Assembly (NCBI RefSeq): GCF_017813335.1
Contig: NZ_JAGIYY010000005.1
Location: 1-64,000 of the forward strand
Direction of reading: 5' to 3'
DNA from: Tianweitania sediminis
Lineage (GTDB): Bacteria; Pseudomonadota; Alphaproteobacteria; Rhizobiales; Rhizobiaceae
Length of the DNA stretch: 64,000 bases
Shown: positions 36,806 to 46,455 of the stretch, piece by piece
Position numbering within the stretch: position 1 is the first letter of the stretch
Layout: each line of letters begins with the position of its first letter
Made by a program: the position numbers and the translations under genes
Notes under the pieces: model-generated
Seen by the model: the letters and a program-made list of their open reading frames with translations, nothing else
What the model was told of the DNA's origin: nothing
Database searches by the model: none

Positions 36806-39800
36806 GTGGCCAAGAGTACACGCCAATACGTCTTTGAGGGCATGGAACTGCTGCCCGAAGCGCTAATACCCTTCGTGGAAAAGCGCCTGGAAACCTCGCT
36901 GACCGGGCACTGGCAGGTCGAGGTGGTGCAACGGGTCCAAGGACTCAAACCGAACTCGAGCGGAGCGGTAGGCTGGGATCAGCAAGGTCTGCTGAAAACC
37001 ATGATGGCCTTCTGGAAGGATGCGTTCGCCTCCGTTCTCGGTCATCCCGAGCGATCCTATGTCTCGGAACTGCTCGACGTGCGCAACAAGCTCTCGCACA
37101 ACGAGACTTTCACCTACGATGATGCGGAGCGGGCGCTTGATACGATGCGCCGCTTGATGGAGTCCATCAGCGCCGGCGAGGTTTCCGACCATCTCGGAAA
37201 GATGCGGGACACTATTCTGCGCACCAAGTTTACCGAACTACAGCGGAATGAGGAGCGCCGTAAGACCCAGCGGCACGATATCTCTGTCGAGACAGTGGCG
37301 GGGTTGCTGCCCTGGCGTGAGGTCGTCGAGCCGCACCAGGACGTCGCCACCGGCGAATTCCAACAGGCCGAGTTTGCGGCCGACCTGGCCAAGGTCCACA
37401 ATGGCAGCGCCCCTTCTGAATATCGTGACCCGCGCGAGTTCTTCTCGCGCACGTACCTGACGGATGGCCTAAGCGCGCTGCTCATTGGGGCCGCCAAGAG
37501 GCTTTCCGGCGCTGGCGGCGATCCTGTGGTTGAACTGCAGACGAACTTCGGCGGCGGCAAGACCCACTCGATGCTGGCGCTCTACCATATGGCTGGCGAG
37601 ACCCGGGCGGAGGATCTGCCGGGGCTTGACCAGTTGCTCCAGAAGCACTGCCTTTACGTGCCAGCAAAGATCAATCGGGCGGTACTGGTGGGCACGTCAC
37701 GGGGACCTCAGGACCTTCTCAATACGGAGAGCGGGCGCAAAATCCGCACCACCTGGGGCGAACTGGCTTGGCAGCTTGGCGGCGATGAAGGTTTCGACAT
37801 CGTCGCGGAGAACGACGCAACGGGTATTGCGCCGGGATCGGGCGTACTTGAGGCGATCTTCAAGAAGTATTCGCCCTGCCTGATCCTGATCGACGAATGG
37901 GTCGCTTACCTGCGGCAGATCTACAAGGTCGAGAGCCTGCCGTCGGGGTCGTTCGACGCAAACCTCTCCTTTGTGCAGTCGCTGACCGAGGCGGTTAAGG
38001 CCTGCCCAGGAGCCCTGCTGGTGGCATCGCTGCCCGCCTCCCAGATCGAGGTCGGCGGAGAGGGCGGCCAGGAGGCCCTGGCGCGGCTGAAGCAGACCTT
38101 CAGCCGCGTAGAATCTTCGTGGCGACCGGCGTCTCAGGAAGAAAGCTACGAGATCGTTCGCCGGCGGTTGTTCAAAGAGATACCGGGCGAGAAATTCCAC
38201 CACCGCGACAACACGCTGAAGCAGTTCGTCAAACTCTATCGCGAGAATGCGAACGACTTCCCCCAGGGCGTGGCGGACGAAGACTATCGGCGGAAGCTCG
38301 AGAAGGCATATCCGATCCACCCTGAACTCTTCGATCAGCTCTACACAAGCTGGGGTTCGCTCGAAAAATTCCAGCGCACGCGCGGCGTGCTGCGGCTCAT
38401 GGCACAGGTCATCCACGAGCTTTGGATGAATGGTGATCCCTCTGTGATGATCATGCCGGGCAGCGTGGCGGTGAGTTCTGCGCGGGTGGAGCCGGAGCTG
38501 CTGCACTATCTCGATGTCAGCTGGCAGTCGATCATCGCCGCGGACGTCGATGGCCAGGCTGCGACGCCTTACAAGGTCGACCAGTCGGCGCCCAACCTCA
38601 ATCGCTATTCGGCCACGCGCCGGGTTGCCCGCGCCATCTTCATTGGGACGGCGCCGACCCACGCGCAGCAGAACACCGGCCTGGACGATAAGCAGATCAA
38701 CTTGGGGGTCGTGCAGCCGGGCGAACGGCCAGCGATCTTCGGCGACGCGCTGAGACGCCTGACCAACCAAGCCAAGTTCATGCACGCCGACCTCGGCCGC
38801 TACTGGTATTCCATGTCGGCCAGCCTCAACCGTATCGCGGCGGACAAGGCAGGTCAGCTGGATAACCAGCTCGTCCTGATGGAAATGGACCGCGAGCTTA
38901 CGAAGTACATCAACGGCATCGCCGACCGAGGTCATTTCGACGCCGTGCAGGTGGCGCCCGCATCATCGGCTGAGGTTCCGGACGAGGCAGGCGGGGTTCG
39001 GGCAGTCGTCCTCGGCGTTGCCCACCCGCACAACGGGCGCGAAGGCTCAGAGGCTCTGGTGGAGGCCAAGGAGATCCTGCTTCAGCGGGGCAGCACGCCG
39101 CGCGTCTATCGCAACATGCTGGTCTTCATCGCGGCAGAGGCTCGCCAGCTCGACAACCTCAAAGACGCCGTTCGCTCGGCCCTGGCCTGGAGCGAAATCG
39201 TCAAGGAAAAGGACCGGCTGAACCTCACCCAAAGTGACGACGCGCTCGCCAAGGCGAAGCTCGCCGAAGCCAACGAGACGGTAAAAACTCGCCTCAAGGA
39301 AGCCTGGTGCTACCTTCACTATCCGGTGCAGGAGAGCGCCCAAGCCGAGGTCGAGTGGATCTCGGGCAAGGTGCCAGCACAGGATGGACTGCTGGCGCGC
39401 GCCAGCAAGAAATTGGTAGGCGAGGAAGGTCTCCTTCCAGAACTTGGGCCTACGCGCCTCGACCGCGATCTTCAGAAATACATCTGGAACGGCAAGCCGC
39501 ATCTCTCCCTGAAGGACCTGTGGGAGTACCTCAACCGGTACACATATCTGCCGCGCCTGAAGAACCAGGCTGTGTTGGTGAAGACGGTGCAGGCCGCGGT
39601 CGGCGGTATGCTGCCCGGACCCTTCGCCTACGCGGAGCGGTGGGACGAAGAAGCCGTCGCGTACCTGGGCCTTGCGATCGAGCGCGCGGTCAACGCTGCA
39701 GTCTTGGTGGACGGCGATAGCGTGATCATCAAGCCGGAGGTCGCCGAGGCGCATCGGCCGGCGCCGGCCGAACCCGGCCCCTCGTCGCTAGTCGGCGGCG

Positions 39801-40096
39801 CACCCGAAGAAGGTGGACCGCCGGTGCCCGGCGAAGGCTTACCTGGTGAGCCGCCGACCGAGAAGAGGCCAACCCGGTTTCGCGGCGCGGTGATGATTTC
39901 ATCCGAGCGGCCAGCTCGGGAAATCCACCAGATCGTTGAGGCCATTGTCGAACAGCTGACTACCATTCCGGGCAGTGAAGTTGCCCTTAAGCTTGAAATC
40001 GATGCGGAAGTGCCGTCTGGGTTGGATAAGGCAAAGGTGCGGACCTTGGTCGAGAACGCCAATACTCTGGGGTTCATCGAGAAAGATATTCGATAA
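36806..40096 (+). CDS. DUF499-domain AAA-like ATPase with Swt1-type HEPN N-terminus
   Basis: This 1096-residue protein begins with a Swt1/HEPN-like helical domain (SYVSELLDVRNKLSHNETF; the R-N-x-x-x-H signature is typical of HEPN). It continues as a DUF499 (COG1483) ATPase with Walker A NFGGGKTHS (GGGKT at 249-253) and Walker B LILIDEW (Asp363-Glu364). A Pro-rich linker at about 985-1025 precedes a small C-terminal domain. GTG 36806 has AGGAGG 7 bp upstream. DUF499 and DUF1156 proteins are habitual neighbours in defence loci. The HEPN signature raises the possibility of RNase activity. Confidence 0.85.
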   Translation: MAKSTRQYVFEGMELLPEALIPFVEKRLETSLTGHWQVEVVQRVQGLKPNSSGAVGWDQQGLLKTMMAFWKDAFASVLGHPERSYVSELLDVRNKLSHNETFTYDDAERALDTMRRLMESISAGEVSDHLGKMRDTILRTKFTELQRNEERRKTQRHDISVETVAGLLPWREVVEPHQDVATGEFQQAEFAADLAKVHNGSAPSEYRDPREFFSRTYLTDGLSALLIGAAKRLSGAGGDPVVELQTNFGGGKTHSMLALYHMAGETRAEDLPGLDQLLQKHCLYVPAKINRAVLVGTSRGPQDLLNTESGRKIRTTWGELAWQLGGDEGFDIVAENDATGIAPGSGVLEAIFKKYSPCLILIDEWVAYLRQIYKVESLPSGSFDANLSFVQSLTEAVKACPGALLVASLPASQIEVGGEGGQEALARLKQTFSRVESSWRPASQEESYEIVRRRLFKEIPGEKFHHRDNTLKQFVKLYRENANDFPQGVADEDYRRKLEKAYPIHPELFDQLYTSWGSLEKFQRTRGVLRLMAQVIHELWMNGDPSVMIMPGSVAVSSARVEPELLHYLDVSWQSIIAADVDGQAATPYKVDQSAPNLNRYSATRRVARAIFIGTAPTHAQQNTGLDDKQINLGVVQPGERPAIFGDALRRLTNQAKFMHADLGRYWYSMSASLNRIAADKAGQLDNQLVLMEMDRELTKYINGIADRGHFDAVQVAPASSAEVPDEAGGVRAVVLGVAHPHNGREGSEALVEAKEILLQRGSTPRVYRNMLVFIAAEARQLDNLKDAVRSALAWSEIVKEKDRLNLTQSDDALAKAKLAEANETVKTRLKEAWCYLHYPVQESAQAEVEWISGKVPAQDGLLARASKKLVGEEGLLPELGPTRLDRDLQKYIWNGKPHLSLKDLWEYLNRYTYLPRLKNQAVLVKTVQAAVGGMLPGPFAYAERWDEEAVAYLGLAIERAVNAAVLVDGDSVIIKPEVAEAHRPAPAEPGPSSLVGGAPEEGGPPVPGEGLPGEPPTEKRPTRFRGAVMISSERPAREIHQIVEAIVEQLTTIPGSEVALKLEIDAEVPSGLDKAKVRTLVENANTLGFIEKDIR

Positions 40097-40177
40097 CTGT
40101 CGAGGAGCTGCAAGCATTAGGCTCTACCTTGCCGCACCGCGTAAGAGCCACGGTGTTTAGGTCACATCGAAAGGGTT

Positions 40178-40327
40178 GTGCCGAGGGTTGAAAGCCGTAC
40201 CGTCGAGATTCCGCCGTTGCTGCTTCTATGCATGCCGGAGCCGCAGGTCCGGATGGCCTCGCGCACGCAGCACGACGTAGCCTTGTTCCTGATCAAGATG
40301 GCGGAAGCAGGAGAGGCTGCCGCATGA
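40178..40327 (+). CDS. Small ORF downstream of the DUF499 gene, doubtful
   Basis: A 49-codon frame from GTG 40178 reads VPRVESRTVEIPP, then RMASRTQHDVALFLIKMAEAG, with good protein character. It overlaps the next small frame by ATGA. I do not recognise it. It may be the last intact piece of the defence operon or the end of a gene whose start was lost. Confidence 0.35.
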   Translation: MPRVESRTVEIPPLLLLCMPEPQVRMASRTQHDVALFLIKMAEAGEAAA

Positions 40328-40683
40328 AGCTGGACGCGGTCCGAAAGCTGCTGGAAAAAAAGGATCCACCACTCAGGGAAGACATCCTTGAGACGCGGCG
40401 GTTTACGTTCACGCGAGCAAAGGAGACCTTGATGTTCCGCAGAACGGCGCTTGCTTCCTTGTCCTGTTCTGCTCGTCGGCGCTCGCCGACAGCAGGAAAT
40501 GTAACCCGAGGGCGTCCACGAACTCGGGGCTATTCACTGCGGTTTGCGGGAAGCGTCGCGGGTACGCCGGTATCGCGGCCGGAAAGACTGCCCAGCTGTT
40601 TCCAGAAGTGGCAGGCGACACGATGGCTGGGCGACGCCGCGTCGAGCTGCGGTTCTTGTTGGTGGCAGATGTCGCGCGCATAG
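40324..40683 (+). pseudogene. Truncated gene fragment after the defence operon
   Basis: The first 37 codons (MKLDAVRKLLEKKDPP, then REDILETRRFTFTRAKE) look like the start of a real protein with a basic N-terminus. The remainder (about 40440 on) turns into Arg/Ser-rich text and runs into the ABC transporter gene on the other strand. It appears to be the 5' end of a gene cut off where the peptide-transport operon was joined. Confidence 0.4.
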
Positions 40684-41579
40684 CCGCAGCGGCTGGAGAA
40701 CCTGCAGCCGGGCGGCGGCGAGAGCGGATTCGGCAGATCTCCTTTCAGCACGATACGCTGCGAACGGTAGGAGGGGTCCGGCCGCGGCACCGCCGACAGC
40801 AATGCCTGCGTGTAGGGATGGCGGGGGTAGGAAAACAGCTCGCGCTTCGTGCCCTGCTCGACGACACGGCCCAGATACATCACCGCGATCTCGTCGCTGA
40901 TGTAGCGAACGACACCGAGGTCGTGAGAAATGAACACGTAGCTGACACCGAGCTTCGCCTGCAGATCGGTCAGCAGATTGATGATCTGCGCCTGGATTGA
41001 GACATCGAGCGCGGAGACGGGTTCGTCGCAGACGATGAGGCTGGGTTCGACGGCGAGCGCCCTGGCGATCGCGATGCGCTGGCGCTGACCGCCGCTGAAC
41101 TGGTGCGGGTAGCGGTCCATCTGGTACGGCGCGAGCCCGACCAGGTCGAACAGGGCGGCAACCCGGTGCCGGACCTCCTTCTTCGTCGCCACCTTGTGTA
41201 GAAGCATCGGCTCGGCGACGAGTTGCGCGGCCGTCATCTTGGGATGCAGCGAGGAGAACGGGTCCTGGAAGACGATCTGCATCTTGCGGCGCATGGCACG
41301 CAAGACGGAGGCGCTCGCGGCGGTGACGTCGATGCCGTCGAGCCTAACTTGGCCGCTGGTGGGCTGTTCCAGACGCAGGAGGGTGCGGCCGAGTGTCGAC
41401 TTGCCGCAGCCGCTCTCGCCGACGATGGCGATCGTCTTGCCTTTGCTGACGGTGAAGCTGACGCCGTCGAGCGCCTTGACGGTCTGCTTGCCGCGGCCAA
41501 ACAGTCCGCGACTGCCCACCGCAAAATGCTTGGTCAGATCCTCGACCTCGAGGACCGGCGTCTCGTGTCGCTCGATCAT
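40530..41579 (-). CDS. Dipeptide/oligopeptide ABC transporter ATP-binding protein (DppF/OppF type)
   Basis: This 349-residue ATPase has Walker [10 protein letters not shown], the Q-loop FQDPFSSLHP, signature FSGGQRQRIAIARAL, Walker B LIVCDEPVSALD and the His-switch ISHDLG. The C-terminal oligopeptide-transporter extension carries the Cys cluster CRFSSRCGYARDIC. It powers import through the adjacent permeases. ATG 41579 overlaps the upstream TGA. It is the last gene of a leftward operon controlled from about 49.35 kb. Confidence 0.92.
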   Translation of the reverse strand: MIERHETPVLEVEDLTKHFAVGSRGLFGRGKQTVKALDGVSFTVSKGKTIAIVGESGCGKSTLGRTLLRLEQPTSGQVRLDGIDVTAASASVLRAMRRKMQIVFQDPFSSLHPKMTAAQLVAEPMLLHKVATKKEVRHRVAALFDLVGLAPYQMDRYPHQFSGGQRQRIAIARALAVEPSLIVCDEPVSALDVSIQAQIINLLTDLQAKLGVSYVFISHDLGVVRYISDEIAVMYLGRVVEQGTKRELFSYPRHPYTQALLSAVPRPDPSYRSQRIVLKGDLPNPLSPPPGCRFSSRCGYARDICHQQEPQLDAASPSHRVACHFWKQLGSLSGRDTGVPATLPANRSE

Positions 41580-42589
41580 GGTCGTGCTCCCAGGCCTGTG
41601 TGCCAGCAAGCGACCTTGTGTCCGCTGATCTTCTCTTCGAGCGGCGGTCGTTGCGTTCGACATGTCTCATCGCTGAGCTTACATCTGGGGTGGAAGGCGC
41701 AGCCGTGCGGACGGTCATGCGGTGGCGGCACCGTTCCGGGAATGGGCTGCAGGCGCTCCTGGTCGCCGTCGACCGTCGGCATCGAGCCGAGCAGGCCCTG
41801 CGTGTAGGGGTGACTCGGTGCGGCGAACAGGCTGTGGACGGGGGCCTGTTCGATGATGCGCCCCGCATACATCACCACGACATCGTCCGCCATTTCCGCG
41901 ATGACGCCGAGATCGTGCGAAATCAGGATGATCGCTGTGCCGGAATCCGATTTGAGCGACCGCATCAGGTCGAGGATCTGCGCCTGGATGGTGACGTCGA
42001 GCGCGGTGGTCGGTTCGTCGGCGATCAGCACGCGCGGATTGCAGGCGAGCGCGATGGCGATCATCACCCGCTGGCGCATGCCGCCCGATAGGCGATGGGG
42101 GTATTCCTCCACCCGCTTCTCCGGATTGGAGATGCCGACTTCCCGCAACAGGTCGATGGCGCGGCTTCTCGCCTGCGCCGACGTCAGCGATGAATGAGCC
42201 CGAAGCGCCTCGATGATCTGGAAGCCTACCGTGTAGACCGGGTTTAGACTGGTCATCGGCTCCTGAAAGATCATCGAGATGCGGTTGCCGCGAACCTCCT
42301 GCATCTCCCGTTCCGAGCATGGAACCAGGTCGGTGCCGTCGAGGAGCACCTTCCCGCCGGCGATGCAGGCCGGGGGGGAGGGCACCAGCTTCATGATGCC
42401 GAGCGACAGCATGCTCTTCCCGCAGCCGGACTCGCCGACGATGCCGAGTGTGCGGCCTTCGTGAACCTCGAAGTTCACCTTGTCCACGATCGGCGAGATC
42501 GTCTTGCCGGAGCGGAGTTCGACGCTGAAATCACGGATGTCGAGCACTGGCCGCGCGCCCTGGGCAACGATCGTCTTGTCGTCGTTCAT
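41576..42589 (-). CDS. Dipeptide/oligopeptide ABC transporter ATP-binding protein (DppD/OppD type)
   Basis: This 337-residue ATPase has Walker A GESGCGKS, the Q-loop [10 protein letters not shown], signature [15 protein letters not shown], Walker [13 protein letters not shown] and ISHDLG. The C-terminal [12 protein letters not shown] extension is typical of the peptide/nickel group. It forms the asymmetric ATPase pair with the next gene, which it overlaps by ATGA. Confidence 0.92.
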   Translation of the reverse strand: MNDDKTIVAQGARPVLDIRDFSVELRSGKTISPIVDKVNFEVHEGRTLGIVGESGCGKSMLSLGIMKLVPSPPACIAGGKVLLDGTDLVPCSEREMQEVRGNRISMIFQEPMTSLNPVYTVGFQIIEALRAHSSLTSAQARSRAIDLLREVGISNPEKRVEEYPHRLSGGMRQRVMIAIALACNPRVLIADEPTTALDVTIQAQILDLMRSLKSDSGTAIILISHDLGVIAEMADDVVVMYAGRIIEQAPVHSLFAAPSHPYTQGLLGSMPTVDGDQERLQPIPGTVPPPHDRPHGCAFHPRCKLSDETCRTQRPPLEEKISGHKVACWHTGLGARP

Positions 42590-42603
42590 CGAGTTCAGAC
42601 CTC

Positions 42604-43470
42604 TCAGCTTCGCAGTCGCGGGTCGAGGATGTCACGCAGGGAATCGCCGAGGATGTTCATCGACAGGACCAGCAGAAAGATCGTCACGCTTGGGATGAGG
42701 GTGACGTGGGGAGCGAAGAAGAAGAAGCCGATCCCCTGCGCTGCCATCGTGCCGAGTTCAGGTGTAGGCGGCTGCGTTCCGAGACCCAGGAAGCTCAGCG
42801 AAGCGCCAAGCAGGATGGCCTGTCCTAGCCGCAGGGTCAGGAACACGACGATGGTCGAGACGCAGTTGGGCAGCACGTAGCGTCGCAGCAGCGTCCAGTC
42901 GTGAAGGCCGATCGCCCGGCCGCTGCTAACATAATCTTGCGCTAGGACCATCAGCGCCGCGCCACGCGCGATGCGGGCAACCAGCGGCGTCGTTGAAACG
43001 GAAAGCGCGATGATGACCGCGGTGGTTCCCGACCCGATGATGGCCGCGACAGCCAGGCCGAACAGGATGGCGGGGAAGGACAGGATGATGTCCATCAGCC
43101 GCATCAGCAGCGTGTCGGTCTTTGGATAGAAGGCGGCGAGCAACCCGAACAGCGTGCCGATGGTGCCGCCAACGAAGATCGCGGTGAAACCGAGCATGAT
43201 CGTCAGGCGCAATCCGAACATGCTGCGGCTGAAGATGTCGCGCCCCTGGCCGTCGGTACCGAAGAAATGATCGAGGGACGGGCCCTGCAGGACCCTGCTC
43301 ATGTTGATCGACAGCGGATTGTAGGGGGCCAGCCAGGGTGCGAGCGCCGCGCACAGGAACAGCGTCGTCAACATAGCCAGGGAGATGCAGGACACCGGAT
43401 CGCGTCCAAGCGCCGCGAGCAGGTAGCGGCCGGGCTTCACATCCGCCGGGGCTGAGGAGTGTGCGGTCAT
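42604..43470 (-). CDS. ABC transporter permease (DppC/OppC type)
   Basis: This 288-residue membrane protein has an N-terminal hydrophobic helix preceding APWLAPYNP, the GTDGQGRDIFSR loop typical of DppC, and about five further membrane segments. The coupling-helix motif region is around DYVSSGRAIGLHDW. ATG 43470 overlaps the DppB stop. A much longer open frame to 44088 exists but its extra part is antisense shadow of the DppB gene. Confidence 0.9.
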   Translation of the reverse strand: MTAHSSAPADVKPGRYLLAALGRDPVSCISLAMLTTLFLCAALAPWLAPYNPLSINMSRVLQGPSLDHFFGTDGQGRDIFSRSMFGLRLTIMLGFTAIFVGGTIGTLFGLLAAFYPKTDTLLMRLMDIILSFPAILFGLAVAAIIGSGTTAVIIALSVSTTPLVARIARGAALMVLAQDYVSSGRAIGLHDWTLLRRYVLPNCVSTIVVFLTLRLGQAILLGASLSFLGLGTQPPTPELGTMAAQGIGFFFFAPHVTLIPSVTIFLLVLSMNILGDSLRDILDPRLRS

Positions 43471-44408
43471 TTCGCTTGTACTCTCGGATCCAGAGCCGCG
43501 TAGAGGAGATCGACCATCAGGTTCATGGCGATGAACCCCAGCGACAGCGCAATTATCGCGCCCTGGGCCACGGGGATGTCGTTGGCGACGATTGCTCCTA
43601 CGGCGAGACGGCCGACGCCCGGCCAGGAGAAGATCGTCTCGGTGACGATGGCGCCGCCGAGCAGGTAGCCGATCTGCAGGCCGACCAGCGTCGTCACCGG
43701 AATAAGCGCGTTGCGCAGGCCGTGGCGGAAGATGACGACGCGTTCGCTCAGTCCCTTGGCGCGGGCGGTGCGAACGTGATCCGCCTTGAGCGTTTCGAGC
43801 ATCGACGTGCGCGTCATGCGCGCCACCGGGCCGATAAAGATCAGTCCGAGGCAGATCGATGGCAGGATCGCGTGGCGCAGTCCGTTGACCGTCCACAGCG
43901 GGCCGCCGCGTCCGGTGAAGGGCAGCACCTGAAGCTTGTAGCCGAACACCCACAGCAGGGTCATGCCGATGAGGAAGACCGGCAGGGAGACGCCGGCGAC
44001 CGACCCGCCCATGATCAGCCGGTCCCACAGCGTGCCGCGGCGGGAGGCGGCGAACATCCCGAGCAGGATGGCGGTCGGCAACGCCCACAGGAGACAGAGG
44101 ACGACGAGTTCGAGCGTGGCGCCGAAGGCGCGGGACAACTCTTCCGCCACCGGCATGTTGTTCACAAGGGAGGTGCCGAGATCACCGATCAGGACGTTGC
44201 CGACATAGCGAAGGAACTGATCCCACAAGGGCCTGTCGAGACCCATTTCCGTTCTGATCTGCGCGATGACCTCAGCGCTCGCGCTCGGCCCCGCGCGCAC
44301 GGTCGCGGGGTCGGAGGGCACGAGGTTGAGCAGGATGAACCCGATCAGAAGGACGCCCAGCGTAACGGGAATAGCCAGCAACAGGCGCTGCACGGCGTAT
44401 CTCAGCAT
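43467..44408 (-). CDS. ABC transporter permease (DppB/OppB type)
   Basis: This 313-residue membrane protein has six predicted membrane segments. The N-terminal block (AVQRLLLAIPVTLGVL, then MGLDRPLWDQFLRYV) and the coupling loop DHVRTARAKGLSERVV mark the DppB/OppB family. It forms the heterodimeric channel with DppC. Confidence 0.92.
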   Translation of the reverse strand: MLRYAVQRLLLAIPVTLGVLLIGFILLNLVPSDPATVRAGPSASAEVIAQIRTEMGLDRPLWDQFLRYVGNVLIGDLGTSLVNNMPVAEELSRAFGATLELVVLCLLWALPTAILLGMFAASRRGTLWDRLIMGGSVAGVSLPVFLIGMTLLWVFGYKLQVLPFTGRGGPLWTVNGLRHAILPSICLGLIFIGPVARMTRTSMLETLKADHVRTARAKGLSERVVIFRHGLRNALIPVTTLVGLQIGYLLGGAIVTETIFSWPGVGRLAVGAIVANDIPVAQGAIIALSLGFIAMNLMVDLLYAALDPRVQAK

Positions 44409-44447
44409 GGTTTGAGTCTCCCCGGGTTTTGGCGAAAAGAGGCCACC

Positions 44448-45125
44448 TCAGCTCGGCTGCGGCACGCGCGCCTGCGGCTTCACCTCGTTCGGGCGAAGAA
44501 CCTGCGTGATGAAGTGCTCGGTTTGCGGCTTGTATGTTTCCCACAGCGCCCGCAGCTTCCTTTCGGGGTGGAGTTCATGATCAACGCGCAGGTCGACAAG
44601 CGGCCAGTCCTGTTCGTCCACCACGAGCAGCGCCGCCGACATCAGCGGCTGCGTTTCTCCGCCGGCGGCGAGACCGGCGTCGATGGCGGCCAGCAGGCGC
44701 TCCACGAACTCCAGCCCGAGCGATGCTTCATAGCATTCCACCATGGCGCGCGGAACATCGGTGTTGGCGATGACATTGCCCGTCGAGACGCAGTTCCTGC
44801 CCTGATACCCGGAATTGAGCGACGGGATCTTCGGTCCGCAGAAGAAGGCGGTGTTGCCGTTGCGGTCGATCGCCGCGACCTGGCGCTGGTCCGGAAACTC
44901 GCTCTCGTCGATCAGCCGATCGACTGTTTCTTTGGCGCTGAGACCGCGTCCGAGCAGGTCGAGGCCCTTCGGCCCGAGCCTGATGTCGCTGCGGTGCTGC
45001 GTCGTGACCGCGCCGACTTTGGCACGCGCCCAGGGACACCGATTACCGACCGCGATGGAGGAGGTGGTGATACCGATGCCGAACATGCCGGTGGCCTCGT
45101 CACGGGCAATCAGGGAGAAGGTCAT
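44448..45125 (-). CDS. DUF1028-domain protein (Ntn-hydrolase-like)
   Basis: This 225-residue protein matches DUF1028, beginning TFSLIARDEATGMFGIGITTSS with the family's GSAVGNRCPWA-like segment here read as SIAVGNRCPWARA. The family has an Ntn-hydrolase-type fold and often sits in amino-acid or peptide-uptake operons. Its reaction is unproven. It lies between the FAD oxidoreductase and the permease genes in the LacI-controlled operon. Confidence 0.85.
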   Translation of the reverse strand: MTFSLIARDEATGMFGIGITTSSIAVGNRCPWARAKVGAVTTQHRSDIRLGPKGLDLLGRGLSAKETVDRLIDESEFPDQRQVAAIDRNGNTAFFCGPKIPSLNSGYQGRNCVSTGNVIANTDVPRAMVECYEASLGLEFVERLLAAIDAGLAAGGETQPLMSAALLVVDEQDWPLVDLRVDHELHPERKLRALWETYKPQTEHFITQVLRPNEVKPQARVPQPS

Positions 45126-45150
45126 TCCAAAATTTCCTCTACGCTCGGGA

Positions 45151-46455
45151 TTATTTCTCGATCAGGGCGCGCAGCTTGTCGTTCAGGCCCATCGATGCCG
45201 AAATGACGGGCATGAACCACGCCTTGCCTGAATAGAAGGGCAGGGCCTTGAAGGCGTTGCCGGTAAACGAGCTCGGCTCGTCAATGTCGCAGACGAGCCG
45301 CGCCGCCCGCATGCCGAGATAGGATGCCATGACGATGCCGGAGCCGTTGCAGCCGGTCACATAGTGGATGCCGTCCCGCACCCCCATGTGGGGAATGCGA
45401 TCGAGCGTGAATCCGACATTGCCTTCCCAGCCATGGCTCGCCTTCACCATGGGCAGCCCGGGCAGCACCTGCCTGAGCACCTTCATCAGGCGGACCGCGA
45501 CGCCGCGTGCTTCGACGGCGTTGCCGGACAACGCTCTGCCGCCGACCAGAATCCGCGTGCCGTCTGGGCTTTTGCGAATGGCGTAGGCGAGGCTGCGCGT
45601 GTCGTTGACTAGGCTGTCCGTCGGAAGCACGGCATCGATTGTTTCCGGCGCCATCTGTTCCGTAGCCATCATGTGGCTTCCGACGGGGATGATCCGTCGC
45701 CGGAACCACGAGAATTCCGGTCCTGTGTATGCGTTTGTCGCCAGCACCACCTGCCGGGCTTTCACTCCGCCTCGCGACGTCTGGATCAGGAACGAAGCGC
45801 CCGACCGTTCGACCCCGGTGACGGGTGTTTCGGAGATGAGGCCGACGCCGCGCGCGTGCGCGCTGCTGATCAGTCCTTCGTGATAGCGCGAGGGATGCAG
45901 GCCGCCATCGTCGGGCAGCAGCATCGCGCCATGATAGAGCGGAGTGCGGATGCTGGCGCGCAGATCCGCCTCATCGACCATGTCCGCGCGGATGTCGAAC
46001 GTGGCCAGAACGTCGCGCTGGCGCCTTAGCGCTGCCAGATCCTTCGGCGTCCAGGCGCAGATCAGGCGACCCGACAGGCGCAGCTCGCATTCGATCGCCT
46101 CCTTGGCGACGAAGCTCAGGAACCAGCCGAACGCGTCGCGTGTCTCGGTGAGGAGGTCTCTCGCCTTCGCGGCGCCGAAGCGCTGCGACAGGGTGCCCAG
46201 CGATTGCCGCAGGCGGCCGCCGATCATGCCGACGCTGCGGCTGCTTGCGCCGAAGCCGAGGCTGCGGGCTTCGATGACCGTGACGGAGCGTCCCTGTCGC
46301 GCGAGTTCGATCGCGCAGGACAGCCCTGCATAGCCTGACCCGACGACGACGACATCCGTCTCGACGGGCAGGTCCTGTTCCGCGGCGGAGCGCCGCGGAA
46401 CATCTTCCCACCAATAGGGCTCCGGCTTGAAATCAGCCGACAGCGCCTGGTTCAT
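45151..46455 (-). CDS. FAD-dependent oxidoreductase (DadA/PuuB-like amino-group oxidase)
   Basis: This 434-residue flavoprotein has an N-terminal dinucleotide-binding motif (VVVGSGYAGLSCAIELARQG at about 36-55), a DAO-type substrate domain and a C-terminal GCNGSGIVMASYLG that closes on FAD. The YWWEDVPRR opening is typical of the PuuB/GlpD-like amine oxidase group. It probably oxidises an amine or D-amino acid released from the imported compound. Its ATG overlaps the stop of the binding-protein gene. Confidence 0.85.
   Translation of the reverse strand: MNQALSADFKPEPYWWEDVPRRSAAEQDLPVETDVVVVGSGYAGLSCAIELARQGRSVTVIEARSLGFGASSRSVGMIGGRLRQSLGTLSQRFGAAKARDLLTETRDAFGWFLSFVAKEAIECELRLSGRLICAWTPKDLAALRRQRDVLATFDIRADMVDEADLRASIRTPLYHGAMLLPDDGGLHPSRYHEGLISSAHARGVGLISETPVTGVERSGASFLIQTSRGGVKARQVVLATNAYTGPEFSWFRRRIIPVGSHMMATEQMAPETIDAVLPTDSLVNDTRSLAYAIRKSPDGTRILVGGRALSGNAVEARGVAVRLMKVLRQVLPGLPMVKASHGWEGNVGFTLDRIPHMGVRDGIHYVTGCNGSGIVMASYLGMRAARLVCDIDEPSSFTGNAFKALPFYSGKAWFMPVISASMGLNDKLRALIEK

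Noticed and set aside
28003-40096. DISARM system
   Set aside because: A SNF2 helicase and a methylase are present, but I find no DrmA, DrmB or DrmC homologue; DUF1156 plus DUF499 fits the Hma type better.
28003-40096. BREX system, because of the BrxR-like regulator
   Set aside because: No PglZ phosphatase or BrxC/BrxL protein is visible; BrxR-like regulators also serve other defence loci.
43461-45206. A 581-codon open frame on the + strand opposite the ABC permease and DUF1028 genes
   Set aside because: It is antisense shadow caused by high GC; the minus-strand genes have clear domains and coupled starts.
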